Source: Aureispira sp. CCB-E (GTDB lineage: Bacteria > Bacteroidota > Bacteroidia > Chitinophagales > Saprospiraceae). From it: a stretch of DNA of 64,000 bases. The notes beneath the pieces were generated by a model. It had not been told where the DNA came from. It ran no database searches and was given only the letters and a program-made list of their open reading frames with translations. The translations under genes and the position numbers were made by a program. Each line of letters starts with the position of its first letter. The stretch's first letter is position 1. This document shows, piece after piece, positions 1 through 8,596 of the stretch. Where the stretch lies: the NCBI RefSeq assembly GCF_031326345.1, contig NZ_CP133671.1, forward strand, positions 1,178,001 through 1,242,000, written 5' to 3'.

Positions 1-1
1 A

Positions 2-592
2 GTTCCTGTGGCGACAAGCCGACCTATTATTGAAGATACTGTAGGAATGTCTGATGTAGAGAAAAGGTTGTGGTTGTCAAAGAAATTAGGAGGTTTTACG
101 GCACGCTCTATTGAGCCAATATCGAAGCCAGTTGCTCCAACTGCTAAAGAGCCAATGAATCCTACGGAATCAAGAAATACAACTAATGCAGCGAGTACGG
201 CTTTGGCTAACGAACTGTTACCTGGTGGAATTTACTTGGTAAAAGAAAAAGAAAACTTATATACTATTTCAGAGAAGTTCAACATTTCGATACAGCGTTT
301 AGTGGCTATTAATAATCTAGAAGGATATGCTTTAGGCTTGAATCAAGCCTTAAAGGTTGTTGATGATGGATCAGTTCCTAGCAAAAGTAAAAATCCTTTG
401 ATTAAAATGGATCCTGTTGCCAATACCAAAACAACCATTCATGTAGTGGAACAAGGAGAGACATTGTATGAAATTTCTAAATTATACGGTTTAGAATTAA
501 AAGATTTGTATGCTTTGAATAAGCAATTGACGGATTCTCAAATAGATATTAACCAACAGTTGGTTGTAGGTTATGAGCAATTAAACAAATAG
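2..592 (+). CDS. LysM-domain protein, 5' end cut by window edge
   Basis: The reading frame is open to the first base, so this is the C-terminal part of a longer gene; the first possible in-window start is a GTG at 8, which is probably not the true start. Two LysM peptidoglycan-binding modules are visible: one beginning GGIYLVKEKENLYTISEKF and a second beginning HVVEQGETLYEISKLYGL, each with the usual xYxVxxGxTLYxIs pattern. The linker before them is rich in Ser, Thr, Pro and Asn. In Bacteroidota such paired C-terminal LysM modules often follow a glucosaminidase or amidase domain, so a cell-wall hydrolase is plausible, but no catalytic domain lies inside the window. A strong hairpin terminator follows at once. 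Confidence 0.8.
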   Translation, partial: VPVATSRPIIEDTVGMSDVEKRLWLSKKLGGFTARSIEPISKPVAPTAKEPMNPTESRNTTNAASTALANELLPGGIYLVKEKENLYTISEKFNISIQRLVAINNLEGYALGLNQALKVVDDGSVPSKSKNPLIKMDPVANTKTTIHVVEQGETLYEISKLYGLELKDLYALNKQLTDSQIDINQQLVVGYEQLNK

Positions 593-629
593 TTTTTCAA
601 TATTTATTGCTTCCGTTGAGAGCAATTGG

Positions 630-669
630 CAAGAGGTTTTTTCTTTTAGAAAAAACCTCTTGTTTTTTT
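630..669 (+). terminator. Rho-independent terminator of the LysM gene
   Basis: A perfect 15-bp stem (CAAGAGGTTTTTTCT paired with its complement) with a short loop is followed by a run of seven T. It starts 38 bp after the LysM stop codon and matches the gene's direction. Confidence 0.85.
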
Positions 670-721
670 AGGCTCAGTTAATTGCATCCCAAGGAGTATC
701 GTTATTTATTTGCTCAAGAGT

Positions 722-766
722 TTTGAAATATTTGACAATATTTTTAGATTTGTCTAAAAATATTGT
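722..766 (+). promoter_or_regulatory. zupT promoter with overlapping palindromic operator
   Basis: A Bacteroidota-type promoter is visible: TTTG at 722-725, a 19-nt spacer and TAGATTTG (TAnnTTTG) at 745-752. A perfect 14-bp inverted repeat, ACAATATTTTTAGA and its complement around a 4-nt TTTG centre (735-766), covers the -7 element. Its inner part TTTAGA-N4-TCTAAA resembles operators of DtxR/MntR-family metal repressors. The position over the -7 box and 29 bp before the zupT start suggests repression by a metal-sensing regulator; the identity of that regulator is inference. Confidence 0.65.
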
Positions 767-795
767 TAGTTAAATCTAATTGTCTTGTGTGATCT

Positions 796-1617
796 ATGGA
801 AGAAAACGTACAAATCGCCTTTATGCTAACTATCTTAGCTGGATTGGCAACAGGAATTGGTAGTGCCATTGCTTTTTTTGTAAAAGATAAAAGCACCAAA
901 TTATTAACTTTTGCAATGGGATTTGCAGCAGGAGTGATGCTATATGTTTCTTTTATAGAAATTTTGCCAGAAGCGATTATCAAATTAACAGAAGCTTATC
1001 ATAATGATGAAAAATTAGGAACTACCTACGGAGTGATTGCTTTTTTTGTAGGAATGTTGGTGGTTGCGATTATTGATAAACTGATTCCTGAGGCAGAAAA
1101 TCCACATGAATTTTCTACAGGGCTAAAGGAAAAAGAATTGGTAGAAGAAGGTGCGCCAGATCCCAAAAAATTAATGCGTATAGGGGTTTTAACGGCACTA
1201 GCTTTAGCTATTCATAACTTTCCAGAAGGAATAGCGACTTTTGTAACCGCTTTAGACGATCCAGAATTAGGGTTGACAATAGCGATAGCCATTGCGATTC
1301 ATAATATTCCAGAAGGAATAGCTGTCTCTATGCCCATTTATTTCGCAACAGGGAATCGCAAACAAGCTTTTGGTTATTCTTTCTTGTCAGGAGTTGTAGA
1401 GCCTTTAGGGGCAATCTTAGGTTACTTTATTTTGATGCCTTATCTGAATGAAACTTTAATGGGAGTTCTCTTGTCGGGGGTTGCGGGAATTATGGTTTTT
1501 ATTTCTTTAGATCAATTATTACCTGCAGCAGAAGAGTATGGAGAACATCATTTGTCGATATATGGTGTTGTTTTGGGAATGGTCGTAATGGCGGGAAGTT
1601 TGATTTTGATGATATAG
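796..1617 (+). CDS. zupT: ZIP-family divalent metal transporter ZupT
   Basis: A 273-residue inner-membrane transporter of the ZIP family, importing zinc and, in characterised ZupT proteins, also iron, manganese or cobalt. Both signature metal-site motifs are present: HNFPEG at residues 140-145 and HNIPEG at 169-174, followed by VVEPLGA at 200-206. About eight hydrophobic segments are seen, with a charged cytoplasmic loop at roughly 98-127. Its length is close to the E. coli protein (257). The ATG lies downstream of a recognisable promoter whose -7 element is buried in a palindrome, so expression is probably controlled by a metal-responsive repressor. The gene seems to be monocistronic. Confidence 0.93.
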   Translation: MEENVQIAFMLTILAGLATGIGSAIAFFVKDKSTKLLTFAMGFAAGVMLYVSFIEILPEAIIKLTEAYHNDEKLGTTYGVIAFFVGMLVVAIIDKLIPEAENPHEFSTGLKEKELVEEGAPDPKKLMRIGVLTALALAIHNFPEGIATFVTALDDPELGLTIAIAIAIHNIPEGIAVSMPIYFATGNRKQAFGYSFLSGVVEPLGAILGYFILMPYLNETLMGVLLSGVAGIMVFISLDQLLPAAEEYGEHHLSIYGVVLGMVVMAGSLILMI

Positions 1618-1633
1618 AAAACTATAGGAAAAA

Positions 1634-1673
1634 AATATTGAATGCTTCAAGGTCAAAAGAAGCATTCAATATT
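1634..1673 (-). terminator. Terminator between zupT and guaC
   Basis: A perfect 15-bp inverted repeat (AATATTGAATGCTTC and its complement) with a 10-nt loop lies between the convergent zupT and guaC genes. On the minus strand it is followed by a run of T, so it best serves guaC; it may also stop zupT transcripts. Confidence 0.8.
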
Positions 1674-1716
1674 GGAACGAGTTAGAACTTCATATTCTGA
1701 AGTTAGCATAAAACAA

Positions 1717-2757
1717 CTACTTGGAGAAAATAGTATTGTGTTGTTCTTGTACTCGTATAAACGTGGTACGTTTGGTCAATTCTTTTAGCCTTCTGGCTCC
1801 GACATAAGTACAAGTAGAGCGTAAACTACCTAGAATATCTTGAACAGTCGCATTAACAGCACCACGATAAGGAATTTTGACTGTTTTTCCTTCAGAAGCT
1901 CGATATTCTGCTACACCACCCGAATGTTTGTTCATGGCAGTTTCCGAACTCATTCCATAAAACAATTTGAAAGATTTATTGGCTTCTGTAACCGTCTCGC
2001 CTCCGCTCTCATCATGACCAGCTAGCATACCACCTAGCATTACAAAATCGGCACCTCCTCCAAAAGCTTTGGCAATATCACCTGGAATTTTACAGCCTCC
2101 ATCAGAAATAATTTGTCCACCCAATCCATGAGCAGCGTCTGCACATTCAATAACGGCTGAAAGTTGTGGATAGCCTACTCCTGTTTTAACTCGAGTTGTA
2201 CAGACAGAACCAGGACCGATACCTACTTTAATTACATCGGCACCAGAGAGCAGCAATTCTTCTACCATTTCCCCTGTGACAACATTACCTGCAAGTATTA
2301 CTTTATCAGGGTATTTGTCTCTAGTCTTTTTTACAAAATCTACGAAGTGCTGAGAATAACCGTTGGCAACATCAATGCAAATAAATTTTAAGGCAGTATG
2401 CTCTTGCAAAAGATGATCTAACTTTTCAGCATCTTTTTTTCCAGTTCCAGTGCTAACAGCAATATAGTCAACAATAGAAGGGCTGCTATGTTGCATGAAA
2501 TTTGCCCATTGTTGTATTGTATAATGCTTGTGTATCGCTGTAATTAACTGTGCTTGACTTAGGGCTTGTGCCATTTCAAAGGTTCCTACAGTATCCATAT
2601 TGGCAGCAATAATAGGAACACCTTTCCAGTAGATGCGACTGTTTAAAAAAGAAAATTCACGTTGCAAAGTAACCTCTGATCGAGATTTTAGAGTGGAGCG
2701 TTTAGGTCGAAACATGACGTCTTTAAAACCTAATTTGATATCTGATTCAATTAGCAT
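1717..2757 (-). CDS. guaC: GMP reductase
   Basis: A 346-residue cytoplasmic enzyme that reduces GMP to IMP with NADPH and releases ammonia, linking guanine salvage to the adenine branch. It is a TIM-barrel protein of the IMPDH/GMPR family. The catalytic loop [11 protein letters not shown] places the active-site cysteine at residue 186, the same number as in E. coli GuaC, and the total length matches (347). The absence of CBS domains and the N-terminal [13 protein letters not shown] support GMP reductase over IMP dehydrogenase. It is transcribed alone, convergent with zupT and divergent from the small cysteine-rich gene. Confidence 0.96.
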   Translation of the reverse strand: MLIESDIKLGFKDVMFRPKRSTLKSRSEVTLQREFSFLNSRIYWKGVPIIAANMDTVGTFEMAQALSQAQLITAIHKHYTIQQWANFMQHSSPSIVDYIAVSTGTGKKDAEKLDHLLQEHTALKFICIDVANGYSQHFVDFVKKTRDKYPDKVILAGNVVTGEMVEELLLSGADVIKVGIGPGSVCTTRVKTGVGYPQLSAVIECADAAHGLGGQIISDGGCKIPGDIAKAFGGGADFVMLGGMLAGHDESGGETVTEANKSFKLFYGMSSETAMNKHSGGVAEYRASEGKTVKIPYRGAVNATVQDILGSLRSTCTYVGARRLKELTKRTTFIRVQEQHNTIFSK

Positions 2758-2952
2758 ATAGAGTAAGAATATTATAAGTTATTCAATTCAATAATTTGCT
2801 AAAACACAGCATCGTGTATAGCGGTTAAAGCTACAAATAAAAATTTAGAAGAAAAAAATAACAATTGCGTCTTTCTCAAAAATTGTCGTCTAGTAAGTTG
2901 TTATTTAATTCAAAACAGGTTGTTGAAAGAACAACACAAACTAATTTTTATT

Positions 2953-3132
2953 ATGAAAGCAATTTATTTGATCACTGGAACAACATTATTATTAGCAATA
3001 GGAACCGCCTTTGCAGCAAAGAACAATACATCATGTTGTGGACAAAGTGAATGTGTGCCTAATTGTTGTACGAATCAGCAAGATTGTTGCAAAGGAGAAG
3101 GTACTTATTGCATCCCCAATTGTTGTAAGTAA
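2953..3132 (+). CDS. Small secreted cysteine-rich peptide
   Basis: A 59-residue protein, too small to assign to a known family. The ATG at 2953 is preferred over an upstream in-frame start at 2920 because it directly begins a signal peptide (MKAIYLITGTTLLLAIGTAFA). The predicted mature part of about 38 residues holds ten cysteines, arranged as two related units: CCGQSECVPNCC and CCKGEGTYCIPNCC, joined by TNQQD. The shared C-x-PNCC ending suggests an internal duplication. It may be disulfide-stapled or bind a metal such as copper in the periplasm; this is inference. It stands alone, divergent from guaC. Confidence 0.7.
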   Translation: MKAIYLITGTTLLLAIGTAFAAKNNTSCCGQSECVPNCCTNQQDCCKGEGTYCIPNCCK

Positions 3133-3146
3133 AACAAATTAAAAAA

Positions 3147-3173
3147 AGAGATGGTAGTTTACCTACCATCTCT
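3147..3173 (-). terminator. Terminator downstream of the S9-like hydrolase
   Basis: An 11-bp perfect stem (AGAGATGGTAG and its complement) with a 5-nt loop lies between two convergent genes. On the minus strand it is followed by seven T. On the plus strand the tail is only T-rich, so termination of the cysteine-rich gene may be weaker. Confidence 0.75.
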
Positions 3174-3227
3174 TCTTCCTTTATTTTTGAATAAAAGTAG
3201 TGCTATACACTCCAATACCAGACGCTT

Positions 3228-4202
3228 TTATTCTTTGTTGGGAGATACCATATTGGGAACAGGTTCGTTGTTTTTTAAAAATCGCTCAAACCATGATAAA
3301 ACTTCTTTATTAACCTCTGGTCTAAAAGCACCCAAACCATGATCTCCTCCCTCAAATATTTTTAAACGATATGGAACACGGTATTTGTCTAATTCCAAGG
3401 CAAGCTTTAAAGCGTGTGTAGATTTTACACGCCAGTCAGCATTACCATGTAGAATTAAAATAGGAACCTCTTTAGAAAACTGTTCAGCAAAATGGCAAGC
3501 TGAGCGTTTTTTTAGTTCAACATCTTTGTTTTTCCAGTAATTAGGGATTAATTCAGCATAGACACCCGTTTCCATCATAGGGCGCTCAATAGCCATATTG
3601 TCGGTAGGAGCTCCACCTACTACTGCTGCCTTGATTTGATTGGTTTTAGTTAGCGCAAGATAGGTCATCATGCCACCACGGCTCCAGCCATACATACCAA
3701 TTCGAGAAACGTCGGCTTGAGGAATTTCTTTTAATACCTCAATTAAGTTCAAGACATCGTTGACATCGTTTCCACCAAATTCATCTTTTCCTTCACTTTT
3801 GCCACAACCTCTGTAGTTACACCCAATGACAATATACCCTTCTTTTGCCAATTGCGTAAAAAAGTAAGCCACAGGGTATTTAAATTTTCCCTTAAGCAGT
3901 TGCAAGGCTCCAAAATCCCTATTTCCTCCTCGGTTATAGATGATAACAGGATATTTCCCTTCTTTTTTGGGGATGGCGGCAAAGGCTTCAATTTTTAAAC
4001 TATCGCTCCAGTAGGTTATTTCTTCGACATCAACCTCTGAAAGAGCACTAAAAGGTTTGATAAATTGCTCTTTGTTAATATCTGTATATAGTTTCGGAAA
4101 TTGTTTCCAATCAACTTTGTTTTTGCTAATAATGCGAGGGGTTTGCGCTTGAAGAATGGATGTTGTTAGGCATAGAATGGTTAGTATAAATGTTCGTTTC
4201 AT
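3228..4202 (-). CDS. Secreted alpha/beta hydrolase, S9 peptidase-like
   Basis: A 324-residue exported hydrolase with signal peptide MKRTFILTILCLTTSILQAQ. The alpha/beta-hydrolase core has an oxyanion-region RGG at 91-93, a nucleophile elbow GWSRGG with Ser174, an acid Asp256 (GNADWRV) and His288 (GGDHGLG), so the catalytic triad appears complete. The domain matches the prolyl-oligopeptidase (S9)/dienelactone-hydrolase type used by secreted aminopeptidases and esterases; the beta-propeller found in large S9 enzymes is missing. The substrate cannot be told from sequence. It is followed on the minus strand by a terminator. The AIM24 gene lies 54 bp upstream in the same direction and may share a transcript. 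Confidence 0.8.
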   Translation of the reverse strand: MKRTFILTILCLTTSILQAQTPRIISKNKVDWKQFPKLYTDINKEQFIKPFSALSEVDVEEITYWSDSLKIEAFAAIPKKEGKYPVIIYNRGGNRDFGALQLLKGKFKYPVAYFFTQLAKEGYIVIGCNYRGCGKSEGKDEFGGNDVNDVLNLIEVLKEIPQADVSRIGMYGWSRGGMMTYLALTKTNQIKAAVVGGAPTDNMAIERPMMETGVYAELIPNYWKNKDVELKKRSACHFAEQFSKEVPILILHGNADWRVKSTHALKLALELDKYRVPYRLKIFEGGDHGLGAFRPEVNKEVLSWFERFLKNNEPVPNMVSPNKE

Positions 4203-4256
4203 TTAAGGTAAATAAGATTAATTGAAGTAAAAAAATGATAAAAAATAGGATGTTAA

Positions 4257-4913
4257 TTAAAATAGATTGCTGACCATGCCGCTTCCGCCAGAACTCTCTC
4301 CAGCTGTACGAGTTTGCAACCATATTTTGCCACTTCCTGTTACTTGGCACAAAAATCCTTCGCCACTAGTTAGGGTCTCTTTAATGCTTTTAGAAATTGT
4401 TTTTAGACTAAGAGATGCTTCAAAAGCTACCAAAGCACTTTCATCTATATAGATGGGTTTCTGTGTGTTAATAGTTTGCTCTAAGATGGTTCCATGTCCC
4501 TTTAAGATTAAGTTTCCCTTACCTTTTGTACGTAATTTTAGACCATCGTTGAGCGCACTTTTCCAATCTTGTTTGGCAAGTTCAATATCCAAACCAGTGG
4601 TTCTAGCAAAGTGCGATTGAGGGTCAAATAAAACAGGGCATTGAGCATTAATATCTAAAGAAAATAGTTCTGCATTGTTTTTGGGGGCAAATATGAATTG
4701 AACCGATTCTTGAGCCGTATACATATTATAAATCAGACTCTTACCAAAAGCTGTTGCCAACCAATTTTTAACACCTCGTGCTTCGATTTTATTTTCTTGG
4801 TGGTATCTCCCATTACAAGAAATTAGCACTCCCTTTTCTGTAATAATTTTTTCTGAAGGATTCATTTTTGCAAGAAGAAATGAGCCAGGATAGGGAGAAA
4901 TTTGTAAGTCCAT
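4257..4913 (-). CDS. AIM24 family protein
   Basis: The frame is open from an upstream ATG at 4952, but the start at 4913 (MDLQISPYPGSFL) fits the family better and gives 218 residues. AIM24/TIGR00266 proteins are all-beta, trimer-forming proteins; the yeast homologue affects mitochondrial inner-membrane organisation, while bacterial roles are unknown. Visible family features are the glycine-rich beta-strands (TKGKGNLILKGHGTILE), FEASLSL and the ending GEGFLCQVTGSGKIWLQTR. The C-terminus is a short Gly/Ser tail. There is no signal peptide, so it is probably cytoplasmic. Confidence 0.75.
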   Translation of the reverse strand: MDLQISPYPGSFLLAKMNPSEKIITEKGVLISCNGRYHQENKIEARGVKNWLATAFGKSLIYNMYTAQESVQFIFAPKNNAELFSLDINAQCPVLFDPQSHFARTTGLDIELAKQDWKSALNDGLKLRTKGKGNLILKGHGTILEQTINTQKPIYIDESALVAFEASLSLKTISKSIKETLTSGEGFLCQVTGSGKIWLQTRTAGESSGGSGMVSNLF

Positions 4914-5146
4914 TTTGAGAAAAAAATATTTCGTTAAAAAATAATTGAACAAAGCAGTAGTTTGTTTTTTTTATGATACCAAGTATAGCTATATACATTA
5001 GAAAGGGGATTAGAAGTTCATTTTTTAGAATAAATGGGATGTATGATAGAAAATTATCGACAAAAGAGAAAAGTTGGAGTGATGGATAGGTTTTTTAGTT
5101 AGAAAAAGTTAAAAAGGTATATTAAGAAAGACTTGTCTTAGAATTA

Positions 5147-6136
5147 TTATTTAAATACAACGACGACATTGCCAACTTTATGCCCTGTTTCGACATAACG
5201 ATGGGCTGCTTGCATCTCACTTAAAGTATATTCTCGATCAATAACGGTTTTCAGTTTCCCCGCTTCAATTAAATCTTTTAAAAACAACAAATCTTTTTTG
5301 CGTAGTGCTTCTGGTCGAAGTCCAGTAGCCGAAAATTTGAGTTTCTTTTGACGAAAGAGGTTACCTATGAGCATCTGCATCATACCCGCCATAGATAGCA
5401 CAGGAGTTAAAAATACGCCTTGTTGCTTTAGTGCTTTTTTACTCTTAGAAAAACTAAGCTTACCAACGGTATCAAAAATGACATCGTATTTTGTAGGTTG
5501 CTTGGTAAAATCTTTTTGAGTATAATCAATGACAAAATCGGCTCCTAGAGAACGAACTAGTGCTTCATTTTTGCCACTACAAACTGCTGTTACTTCTGTG
5601 TCGAAGTATTTTGCCAATTGCACGGCTGCTGTACCGATACTCCCCGAAGCCCCATTAATTAAGACTTTTTGCCCTGCTTTTAATTGTATTGTATCTCTAA
5701 AAAAAGATAAGGCGGTAGAGGCACCGTCAATCATGCCTGTGGCTTCAGCTGCGGTCATATTGTGTGGTTGCTTGACAACCAGACTATCTTCTGGCAAACA
5801 AATGTATTCTGCGTAAGCACCACAGTTTAAATCTGTAGCAGCCATTACTTTATCCCCAATTGCGTATTGTTGAACTGATTTTCCAATGGCTATCACCTCG
5901 CCTGCCAAGTCAGTACCAGGAATTGCTAATTTGGGTTTGGTTAGACCAGTAAATAGTCTTCCAAAGTAAGGTTTTCCTGTTCGCATAAAAATACTAGCTG
6001 CCGTTACAGCCGTTGCTTTAATCTGAATAAGAATTTCATTGTCTTGTAATTTAGGTAGGGCAACTTCTGTATATTCTAAAATTTCGGGACCTCCATATTG
6101 ATGGCAGACAATTGCTTTCATAGTTGTGTTTGTCAT
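5147..6136 (-). CDS. Zinc-independent MDR oxidoreductase (quinone oxidoreductase-like)
   Basis: A medium-chain dehydrogenase/reductase of about 329 residues using NAD(P)H. The start at 6136 (MTNTTMKAIVCHQYGG) is chosen over an upstream frame extension to 6169; an ATG at 6121 is also possible. The N-terminal GroES-like domain contains GTDLAGEVIAIGKSV. The Rossmann domain has the nucleotide loop NGASGSIGTAAVQLAKYF. The structural-zinc cysteine cluster of true alcohol dehydrogenases is missing, which fits the quinone oxidoreductase/enoyl-reductase branch. It lies 117 bp downstream of the TolB-like/AraC regulator gene on the same strand and may be its target. Confidence 0.82.
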   Translation of the reverse strand: MTNTTMKAIVCHQYGGPEILEYTEVALPKLQDNEILIQIKATAVTAASIFMRTGKPYFGRLFTGLTKPKLAIPGTDLAGEVIAIGKSVQQYAIGDKVMAATDLNCGAYAEYICLPEDSLVVKQPHNMTAAEATGMIDGASTALSFFRDTIQLKAGQKVLINGASGSIGTAAVQLAKYFDTEVTAVCSGKNEALVRSLGADFVIDYTQKDFTKQPTKYDVIFDTVGKLSFSKSKKALKQQGVFLTPVLSMAGMMQMLIGNLFRQKKLKFSATGLRPEALRKKDLLFLKDLIEAGKLKTVIDREYTLSEMQAAHRYVETGHKVGNVVVVFK

Positions 6137-6253
6137 GATACTATTTTTTGTAAGTAAATTTGATAACACAAATGTAGTGGAGTTTGAAAAAGCAATCGTT
6201 CGAGATTATAAATGCGAACGAATTGCCTAAAAATTAGTTGGTGAGAACCAAGG

Positions 6254-8062
6254 TCATGAAGATTGTTTTAAGTAGTTTTTAGGAGTCATTCCTGTTTCTT
6301 TCTTAAAAAAAGTATTAAAAGCTGTTTTAGAATTAAAACCACTCTCATAGGCAAGTCCTAGTAAGGAAAGGTGACTGTTTTCGGGTAATTGAGCCAACTT
6401 TTTAAATGTTTCTACTCTATAATAATTAATAAATTCGGAGAAATTCTTACCAATTTTCTCATTGAGCAATTCTGATAATTTATTGGGGTGAATTTGGAGC
6501 ATTTGAGCTAACTCTCTAAGACTCAAATTTGCTTGTAAGAAAGGCTTTTCTTCTAAAATGATTTGTTGAAGTTTGTTATAATAGTACAGGCTTTCTGCTT
6601 CACTCAAAGAAGACTTTTTATATTTTTTCTTCGTTTCTGTTACAACAACAGGCTGCCCTAAGACAGTTTGCATCAAGGCTTGAAAACGAGGCGATTTTCG
6701 AAGATCTTTTAGGCAAGGTTCGATATTTAAATAAATCATCATAGGCAAACGATGCTGTACGCCTTGTTCGATATACTGAAGTGCCATTTCTTGTTCGCCC
6801 AACATAGCATGGCAAATAATAAGTAAATTGGATGCACGATCTATTAAATCAGTTTCTAGAAGTGCTTCTAGTTTTTTTATCCCTTCTTTTGCTTGGGCTC
6901 GATGTCCCATGGCAGCATGTGCTAATGTGATGCCTCCCAGACGTTGTATGTCTCCTGTTTTGTCGTTGGGTCTATTTTCAAAGAAAGTCATGCCCTCTTG
7001 ATATTTTCCCATTAATAAAAGGGCTTGCCCCCAATACAAAATAGAAACCGAGGAATTAGGATTGAAATGAAGGCTTTTTTGGAAATGCGTTATGGCTTGT
7101 TCGTAATGTTCTTGAGCGTAGAAAATATATCCTTTTAAATGATAGTTGATCCCCGAAAAAGGGTCTATTTGTAAAGCTGTATCTATGTAGTGAAGCGCAG
7201 CTTTAAATTTCGCTTCTGCCACTAAAATAGATGTCATTGTTTGGTATGCTTCGACAGTAGGAGTGGTGTCCAATGCTTTTTTGATATGAACATAGGTTTG
7301 AGGAAAGTTCCATTCCCGCAAACAACTCATCCAAGCTAAATGCAGCTGACACTCTGCTAAGTTGGGGGATAATTCAATCGCTTTTTCTAAGTAGGGTTGC
7401 CCTTTCAAAAAAGCTTCATTAGCAGGGATTAGCCCAATGGTTCCTAGTAACGTATAGCTCAAGTGCATTCCTAAATATGCTTGTGGAAAATGTGGTTGAG
7501 TTGCTAACAATTCTTGAAGCATTTTAACACCTTGGTTGATCCCTACAGCAGTCATTTTTAAAATGTAATACCTGCTTTTTAAATAGATTTGATAATGCTT
7601 AGTACTGAGGTTTGGAGCATCTATTAGGTGTTCTTTGATGTCAAAATGCCCTAAATGCTCTCGCAACTTATCGGCAATTAACAAACTGATTTCATCTTGC
7701 ACTGCAAAAATATGATCTGTGGAACGATCAAAGGTCTCAGACCAAAAATGAAAATCCTCTCTAACATCAATCAATTGAGCTGTAATGCGCATTAAGTTAC
7801 CTGCCAAACGAACACTGCCTTCTAAAATAATGGAAACATTTAATTCTTTCCCAATTTGACCGATAGGAATGTTTTTGTTCTTGAAGAAGAAAGAAGAAGT
7901 ACGAGAAGTTACTTTTAAGCTGGGGATTTTTGCCAAGGCATTGATAATTTCTTCGGTCATGCCATCACTAAAGTACTCGTTTTCTTGATTGGCACTCATG
8001 TTGACAAAAGGCAGTACTGCAATTGATTTTTGAGGAGGATTGAAATTATCTTGAATAGTCAT
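6254..8062 (-). CDS. TolB-like/TPR/AraC-type transcriptional regulator
   Basis: A 602-residue soluble protein with three parts. Residues about 12-135 are the TolB-like N-terminal domain often attached to adenylate cyclases and CadC-type regulators (SIAVLPFVNMSANQENEYFS, then LEGSVR and WSETFDR). Residues about 150-460 are tetratricopeptide repeats. Residues about 500-600 are an AraC-family double helix-turn-helix (LAYESGFNSKTAFNTFFKKE). No signal peptide or membrane segment is seen, so all three parts are probably cytoplasmic. The arrangement suggests a DNA-binding regulator whose activity depends on protein or ligand binding by the repeats. The downstream MDR oxidoreductase is the likely co-transcribed partner. 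Confidence 0.85.
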   Translation of the reverse strand: MTIQDNFNPPQKSIAVLPFVNMSANQENEYFSDGMTEEIINALAKIPSLKVTSRTSSFFFKNKNIPIGQIGKELNVSIILEGSVRLAGNLMRITAQLIDVREDFHFWSETFDRSTDHIFAVQDEISLLIADKLREHLGHFDIKEHLIDAPNLSTKHYQIYLKSRYYILKMTAVGINQGVKMLQELLATQPHFPQAYLGMHLSYTLLGTIGLIPANEAFLKGQPYLEKAIELSPNLAECQLHLAWMSCLREWNFPQTYVHIKKALDTTPTVEAYQTMTSILVAEAKFKAALHYIDTALQIDPFSGINYHLKGYIFYAQEHYEQAITHFQKSLHFNPNSSVSILYWGQALLLMGKYQEGMTFFENRPNDKTGDIQRLGGITLAHAAMGHRAQAKEGIKKLEALLETDLIDRASNLLIICHAMLGEQEMALQYIEQGVQHRLPMMIYLNIEPCLKDLRKSPRFQALMQTVLGQPVVVTETKKKYKKSSLSEAESLYYYNKLQQIILEEKPFLQANLSLRELAQMLQIHPNKLSELLNEKIGKNFSEFINYYRVETFKKLAQLPENSHLSLLGLAYESGFNSKTAFNTFFKKETGMTPKNYLKQSS

Positions 8063-8378
8063 TGTTAATTAAATTAAATATAGTCGCACCCAAAGACTAA
8101 ATTAGATGGTTCAAAAAAAATTAATGAATATACAGAGCCTTAAAATCCGTATTTGACCAACTACAAAACCTATGTTGGGTTTGGAGTGTAAGTTACAAGA
8201 AAAAAATTAAGATTAAAAAACTCATATTTATTGAATTTAAATGGCTTAAGAGTGGTTGTGTATTATAATAATTTCCCTATTTTGGGCAATTGAAAGCAAT
8301 GATCAAGAACCATGTTTGTATTTGGGGAAAGATCAAAGCGGTTTCTATTAATTTATTTATAACTATTCTCCAATATCA
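8063..8378. other. Intergenic stretch without recognised content
   Basis: AT-rich DNA between the divergent regulator gene and thrS. It should hold the promoters for the regulator, but no clear TTTG/TAnnTTTG pair was found. A weak hairpin near 8166-8182 is not supported by anything else. Confidence 0.4.
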
Positions 8379-8562
8379 TTACTTCGTGAAAACCACGCAG
8401 TAGCAGCACAGCTAACTAAAAGTAAAGCGCCCACAGAGTAAATCGAATCAGTTGAATTATCCGCAAGATGTGCTTTTATTGCTAAGCGCTTTAAAAGGTT
8501 GATAATTAAATTGATGTAAGGGTGTTTTTTATTTTTTGTAAAAAATGAAAAAAGCGACGAAG
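8379..8562 (-). repeat. Dispersed intergenic repeat, copy R1
   Basis: Read on the minus strand this copy contains the family core (GCTGCTACTGCGTGG preceded by CTTTTAGTTAGCTG), nearly identical to copy R4. Its ends, ATTACTTCGT at 8379 and ACGAAGTATTA at 8552-8562, are approximate inverted repeats, giving an element of about 184 bp. It ends 34 bp before the thrS start codon, so it must lie inside or next to the thrS promoter or leader. Confidence 0.6.
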
Positions 8563-8596
8563 TATTATAATATACTGGGGAACAAAAAAAATCAAA

